In this document: positions 20,375 through 22,243 of the stretch, one piece after another
Layout: each line of letters opens with the position of its first letter
How positions within the stretch are numbered: the first letter of the stretch is position 1
Origin: a virus
Strand: one strand, 5' to 3'
Length of the DNA stretch: 22,243 bases
Virus record (IMG/VR): IMGVR_UViG_3300044646_000052
Location: 1-22,243 of that record
Notes under the pieces: generated by a model
Databases searched by the model: none
What the model was told of the DNA's origin: nothing
What the model saw: only the letters and a program-made list of their open reading frames with translations
Made by a program: the position numbers and the translations under genes

Positions 20375-20820
20375 ACATCACCTGTTTGATTTTCTGATCT
20401 TCTGATAATTAACTTGTATGAATCTACAACACCAAACGGTCCCACAAATGGTTCGTAGGTGGCTATTTCAAACAGTGTTCCCTTGCCAGATCTTGGGCCA
20501 GAGGTTTCCATATATATTAGATTTCCTTCTTGATCTTTTATGTCTGTTACTAATATGTTAGTTAAAGAGTTTTTATTGTCTCTAGAAGATATTCTAATGT
20601 CTGATTTTGTTCTTCCGACTAAAATAGAGTTCTGTGTAATATTTACGTTTGGCTTTACCTCTTCTTTAAAGGCTGATCCTCCTGAAGAAAAACTACAAGC
20701 AAAAGTTCTATCTAAAACCCATTGTTTTTTAATTGCTCCAAAGTCGCCCTGCTCAACAATTGGATGATAAAGAGAGGCTTGCATTGGAAACATAAAGTCT
20801 GGAGTTTCGCATATTGTCAT
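20371..20820 (-). CDS. Head closure / head-to-tail stopper protein
   Basis: The 149-aa beta-rich protein has the layout of small head-closure proteins of the gp16/gp7 group. Visible features: MTICETPDFMFPMQASLYHP at the start, W-V-L-D-R-T-F-A-C-S-F in strand B, the loop with N-V-N-I-T-Q-N-S-I-L-V-G-R-T-K-S-D-I-R, and a C-terminal strand with YEPFVGPFGVVDSYKLIIRRSENQTG. It overlaps the adaptor gene by TAATG and has GGGGTGTTGT upstream. It is expected to seal the portal after DNA packaging and provide the tail-docking surface. The assignment rests on size, beta character and its place after the adaptor; no diagnostic residue exists. Confidence 0.68.
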   Translation of the reverse strand: MTICETPDFMFPMQASLYHPIVEQGDFGAIKKQWVLDRTFACSFSSGGSAFKEEVKPNVNITQNSILVGRTKSDIRISSRDNKNSLTNILVTDIKDQEGNLIYMETSGPRSGKGTLFEIATYEPFVGPFGVVDSYKLIIRRSENQTGDV

Positions 20821-21701
20821 TACAACACCCCAAGTTTTGTAATAGACTTAGTATACTTCGAGAGTATCTTGTCTACAAGTATATTTCCTGTTCCTTCGAA
20901 TAAACCTTTGTCAAATTGAATTCTGTATTGATCTGTGTTGTATGAAGAAATAAATCTCTTGTAATAATCTAACTTGCCACACTCTATATCATGGACAAGC
21001 ATCTCTGTTGCCTTAACAATATCTGATGGAACAGATGTATGTCCATATTCAACTATGATTCTGTAGTCCCAAGTTTTTCCAAACCCTCTATAAATAAACT
21101 GTGGATCTAGAGAATCAGAAGATGCTGATGGCAATACTAGTGGGGCTGACTCTGCACGATTAATGTTGTCTGTTGACTTTTCAACAATTGCTGTCTTGTC
21201 TGATGTTACTTCGTACTGTCTGTCTGTTACCAATTTGTTATTTTCATATACGGTTAAAACCTTTTTTACATCATCCCAGATAGGTAGGTAGTCTGATCCA
21301 GTTCCTGTAAAATTCAAAACCTTTTTCTTATAATAAAATCCTTCTCCAACTATTGAGTCAATAATTGACCTTGCTATTCCTTCGTTATCTGCATAGGCAG
21401 AAATCTCTGAGGCTGTATCTCCCTTTGTAGTTGGATTTACATATGGTCTAACTATTTCGTATGTAGTATCAGAGACAATATCTCCGTCAATAAGAACTTC
21501 TACTCTGTAATCAGAGTCATATCTTCCAGGAAGATTTATTGTTACTGTGTCTCCCGTTGAAAGTTCATCAAATTCTAATGTAGAAATTGAAAGGTCCGCC
21601 AAATCGGTAACAGTAACAGTCACATCTTCATCCACTATATTTGTAGGGATTGTGTATATAACTGGTATATTAGCGTATGGCGGAACCCTCAATATTTCCA
21701 T
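20820..21701 (-). CDS. Head-to-tail adaptor (connector) protein
   Basis: The protein is 293 aa. The open frame extends to 21833, but the start at ATG 21701 (MEILRVPPYANIPVIYTIPT) is chosen because it follows the upstream stop (21704) by two bases, while the longer version would lie 130 bases inside another gene and begin with an atypical Cys-rich tail. Residues ~1-100 are beta sandwich-like (VTVTVTDLADLSISTL...). The C-terminal half has W-D-Y-R-I-I-V-E-Y-G, a helix KATEMLVHDIECGKLDYYKRF, and a helix ILVDKILSKYTKSI, typical of gp6/gp15-type adaptor rings that bind the portal. The ribosome-binding site is weak, so translation may be coupled. An added N-terminal beta domain makes it longer than a bare adaptor. 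Confidence 0.68.
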   Translation of the reverse strand: MEILRVPPYANIPVIYTIPTNIVDEDVTVTVTDLADLSISTLEFDELSTGDTVTINLPGRYDSDYRVEVLIDGDIVSDTTYEIVRPYVNPTTKGDTASEISAYADNEGIARSIIDSIVGEGFYYKKKVLNFTGTGSDYLPIWDDVKKVLTVYENNKLVTDRQYEVTSDKTAIVEKSTDNINRAESAPLVLPSASSDSLDPQFIYRGFGKTWDYRIIVEYGHTSVPSDIVKATEMLVHDIECGKLDYYKRFISSYNTDQYRIQFDKGLFEGTGNILVDKILSKYTKSITKLGVL

Positions 21702-21703
21702 TT

Positions 21704-22141
21704 TTACAAACCAAAAGCCTTCTTGACTTCTTCTGGTGCTGCAATTCTGACATGTTTGCGAGTTAACCACTTGTCTGCCTGTTGCTTTGTTACAATATTG
21801 TAACCCTTCGTTACAGACCCGACTTCTGACCAATAAACGCTTTTTGTTGAGTGAATAGCAACCTTGTCTCCAAGACCTTCCACTTTGACAGTTTTCTTAG
21901 GACCGTCTGCTGCCATTGATCCAATTGCTCCCGTTGCTGTAAATCCTAGTGCTTGTACTGGCTCTTCTACTGCTGGTGCTTCAACAACTGCCTCGGCAAC
22001 TGGTGCTTCAACAACTGCTTCAGCAACTGGCTCTGGCTCCTGTACTGGCTCCTGTACTGGCTCTGGTGCAGGTGTTGGCTCTTGTGCTGGCTCTTCTACA
22101 AATTCATGTATTGATCGCATTTCGTTATCATTATTTTCCAT
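21704..22141 (-). CDS. Pro/Glu-repeat structural-region protein with C-terminal lysine-rich domain
   Basis: The 145-aa protein has an N-terminal tract (~12-65) made of P-A-Q-E-P, E-P-V-Q-E-P and V-A-E-A-V-V-E-A-P repeats, likely an extended flexible arm, and a compact C-terminal domain (~90-145: VYWSEVGSVTKGYNIVTKQQ then ADKWLTRKHVRIAAPEEVKK). Such short 'K-G-Y-N-I-V-T.....W' domains occur between capsid and adaptor genes in actinophages, but I do not know a proven role; a capsid decoration or head-tail connecting part is possible. The gene follows a terminator and an extended -10 promoter, and has a perfect AGGAGG five bases before ATG 22141, suggesting strong expression. The repeats may vary in number between relatives. 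Confidence 0.7.
   Translation of the reverse strand: MENNDNEMRSIHEFVEEPAQEPTPAPEPVQEPVQEPEPVAEAVVEAPVAEAVVEAPAVEEPVQALGFTATGAIGSMAADGPKKTVKVEGLGDKVAIHSTKSVYWSEVGSVTKGYNIVTKQQADKWLTRKHVRIAAPEEVKKAFGL
21974..22027. repeat. Two tandem 27-bp coding repeats
   Basis: Positions 21974-22000 and 22001-22027 differ by only two bases. On the coding (minus) strand each encodes nine residues of the V-A-E-A-V-V-E-A-P type in the Pro/Glu-repeat protein. A further 12-bp direct repeat (GGCTCCTGTACT twice) follows at 22035-22058. Such short tandem repeats change copy number readily by slippage. Confidence 0.85.
22035..22058. repeat. Two tandem 12-bp coding repeats
   Basis: GGCTCCTGTACT occurs twice in direct tandem at 22035-22046 and 22047-22058, encoding four-residue E-P-V-Q units of the Pro/Glu arm on the minus strand. 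It is a separate repeat family from the 27-bp one beside it. Confidence 0.8.
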
Positions 22142-22159
22142 TGTATCCTCCTTGTTTGT

Positions 22160-22168
22160 ATTATATCA
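22160..22168 (-). promoter_or_regulatory. Extended -10 promoter for the head-tail connector operon
   Basis: TGATATAAT on the minus strand is an exact TGn-TATAAT. It lies just after the hairpin terminator and about 20 bases before ATG 22141. The predicted transcript start falls only a few bases before the AGGAGG site. No -35 fits, as the hairpin occupies that space. Confidence 0.5.
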
Positions 22169-22180
22169 CTAAAGTATTAA

Positions 22181-22210
22181 GGGGGACAGGAGAGTGAACT
22201 CCCGCCCCCC
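22181..22210 (-). terminator. Terminator hairpin after the upstream (probable capsid) gene
   Basis: On the minus strand a G-rich arm (22210-22199, 5' GGGGGG then CGGGAG) pairs with CTCCTGTCCCCC (22192-22181): five G-C pairs, a C-G pair between two mismatches and a GGAG/CTCC stem, with a six-base loop. It is followed by TTAATACTTTAG, a weak T-rich tract. It lies right after a stop codon. Confidence 0.7.
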
Positions 22211-22218
22211 ATTAAAGG

Positions 22219-22243
22219 TTACTGGTTACAGACTATGCGTCTG
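22219..22243 (-). CDS. C-terminal end of the upstream gene (probable major capsid protein)
   Basis: Only the last codons are in the window. One frame ends R-R-I-V-C-N-Q and a TAA at 22219-22221, just nine bases before the hairpin; another frame ends at a TAA at 22226-22228. The first is preferred because of its spacing to the terminator and its strand-like hydrophobic end, which capsid proteins often have. The identity is inferred from gene order (capsid before adaptor) and is not readable from seven residues. Confidence 0.35.

Noticed and set aside
21702-21833. Longer start for the head-to-tail adaptor with a Cys-rich N-terminus.
   Set aside because: It would lie inside the end of the Pro/Glu-repeat gene in another frame, its sequence does not resemble an adaptor, and an ATG two bases after the preceding stop is available.
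21949-22197. Leu/Val/Gln-rich plus-strand frame opposite the Pro/Glu-repeat gene.
   Set aside because: It is the antisense reading of tandem repeats, extends through the promoter and terminator of the minus strand, and has no initiation signal.

Overview
The window is part of the late (structural) module of a tailed phage with a long-tailed siphovirus layout. All recognisable genes lie on the minus strand, so the biological reading order runs from the right end to the left end. Base composition is AT-rich by eye. The protein types (paired chaperones of the 'LIDGT..K..PLKI..LR.F' type, the minor tail proteins, the zinc-ribbon and MerR-like genes after the tail fibres) resemble those of actinobacteriophages. 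An AT-rich phage with such proteins suggests a low-GC actinobacterial host, such as the streamlined freshwater lineages. That host call is inference; the sequence contains no host marker.

Layout in transcription order: (1) The last codons of an upstream gene, probably the major capsid protein, then a GC-rich hairpin terminator and an extended -10 promoter (22160-22243). (2) The connector block 22141->19188: a Pro/Glu-repeat protein, head-tail adaptor, head-closure protein, HK97-gp10-like protein and tail terminator, mostly joined by TAATG or ATGA overlaps. (3) The major tail protein (19120->18467), which has its own -10 box and a perfect 9-bp-stem terminator. (4) Two separate paralogous tail assembly chaperones, long (226 aa) then short (107 aa), each behind its own extended -10 promoter, in place of the usual single gene pair linked by a ribosomal frameshift. 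(5) A very large tape measure protein (2921 aa, 39% of the window) with several extra domains: a protein-kinase-like segment, two hydrophobic regions, a long coiled coil, five exact 21-residue Cys-pair repeats and a LysM domain. (6) The tail tip and fibres 8562->982: a distal-tail-like protein, a 1429-aa tail hub/Tal-like protein with a LamG-like insert, and four smaller minor tail or fibre proteins. (7) Four small non-structural genes, including a C4 zinc ribbon, a MerR-like helix-turn-helix protein with an AT-hook-like motif, and two of unknown function; the last runs off the left edge.

Together the genes describe tail building. The major tail protein polymerises around the tape measure protein with help from the two chaperones. 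The tail terminator and connector proteins join the tail to the capsid, and the hub and fibres form the adsorption tip. The most notable points are the split of the chaperone pair into two genes, the leaderless-type start signals (TGGTATA[A/C]T, six bases, ATG) seen at two genes, and the enzyme-like and wall-binding domains inside the tape measure protein. No tRNA, CRISPR, insertion sequence or plus-strand gene is supported, and no stretch of more than 300 bases is without a gene.
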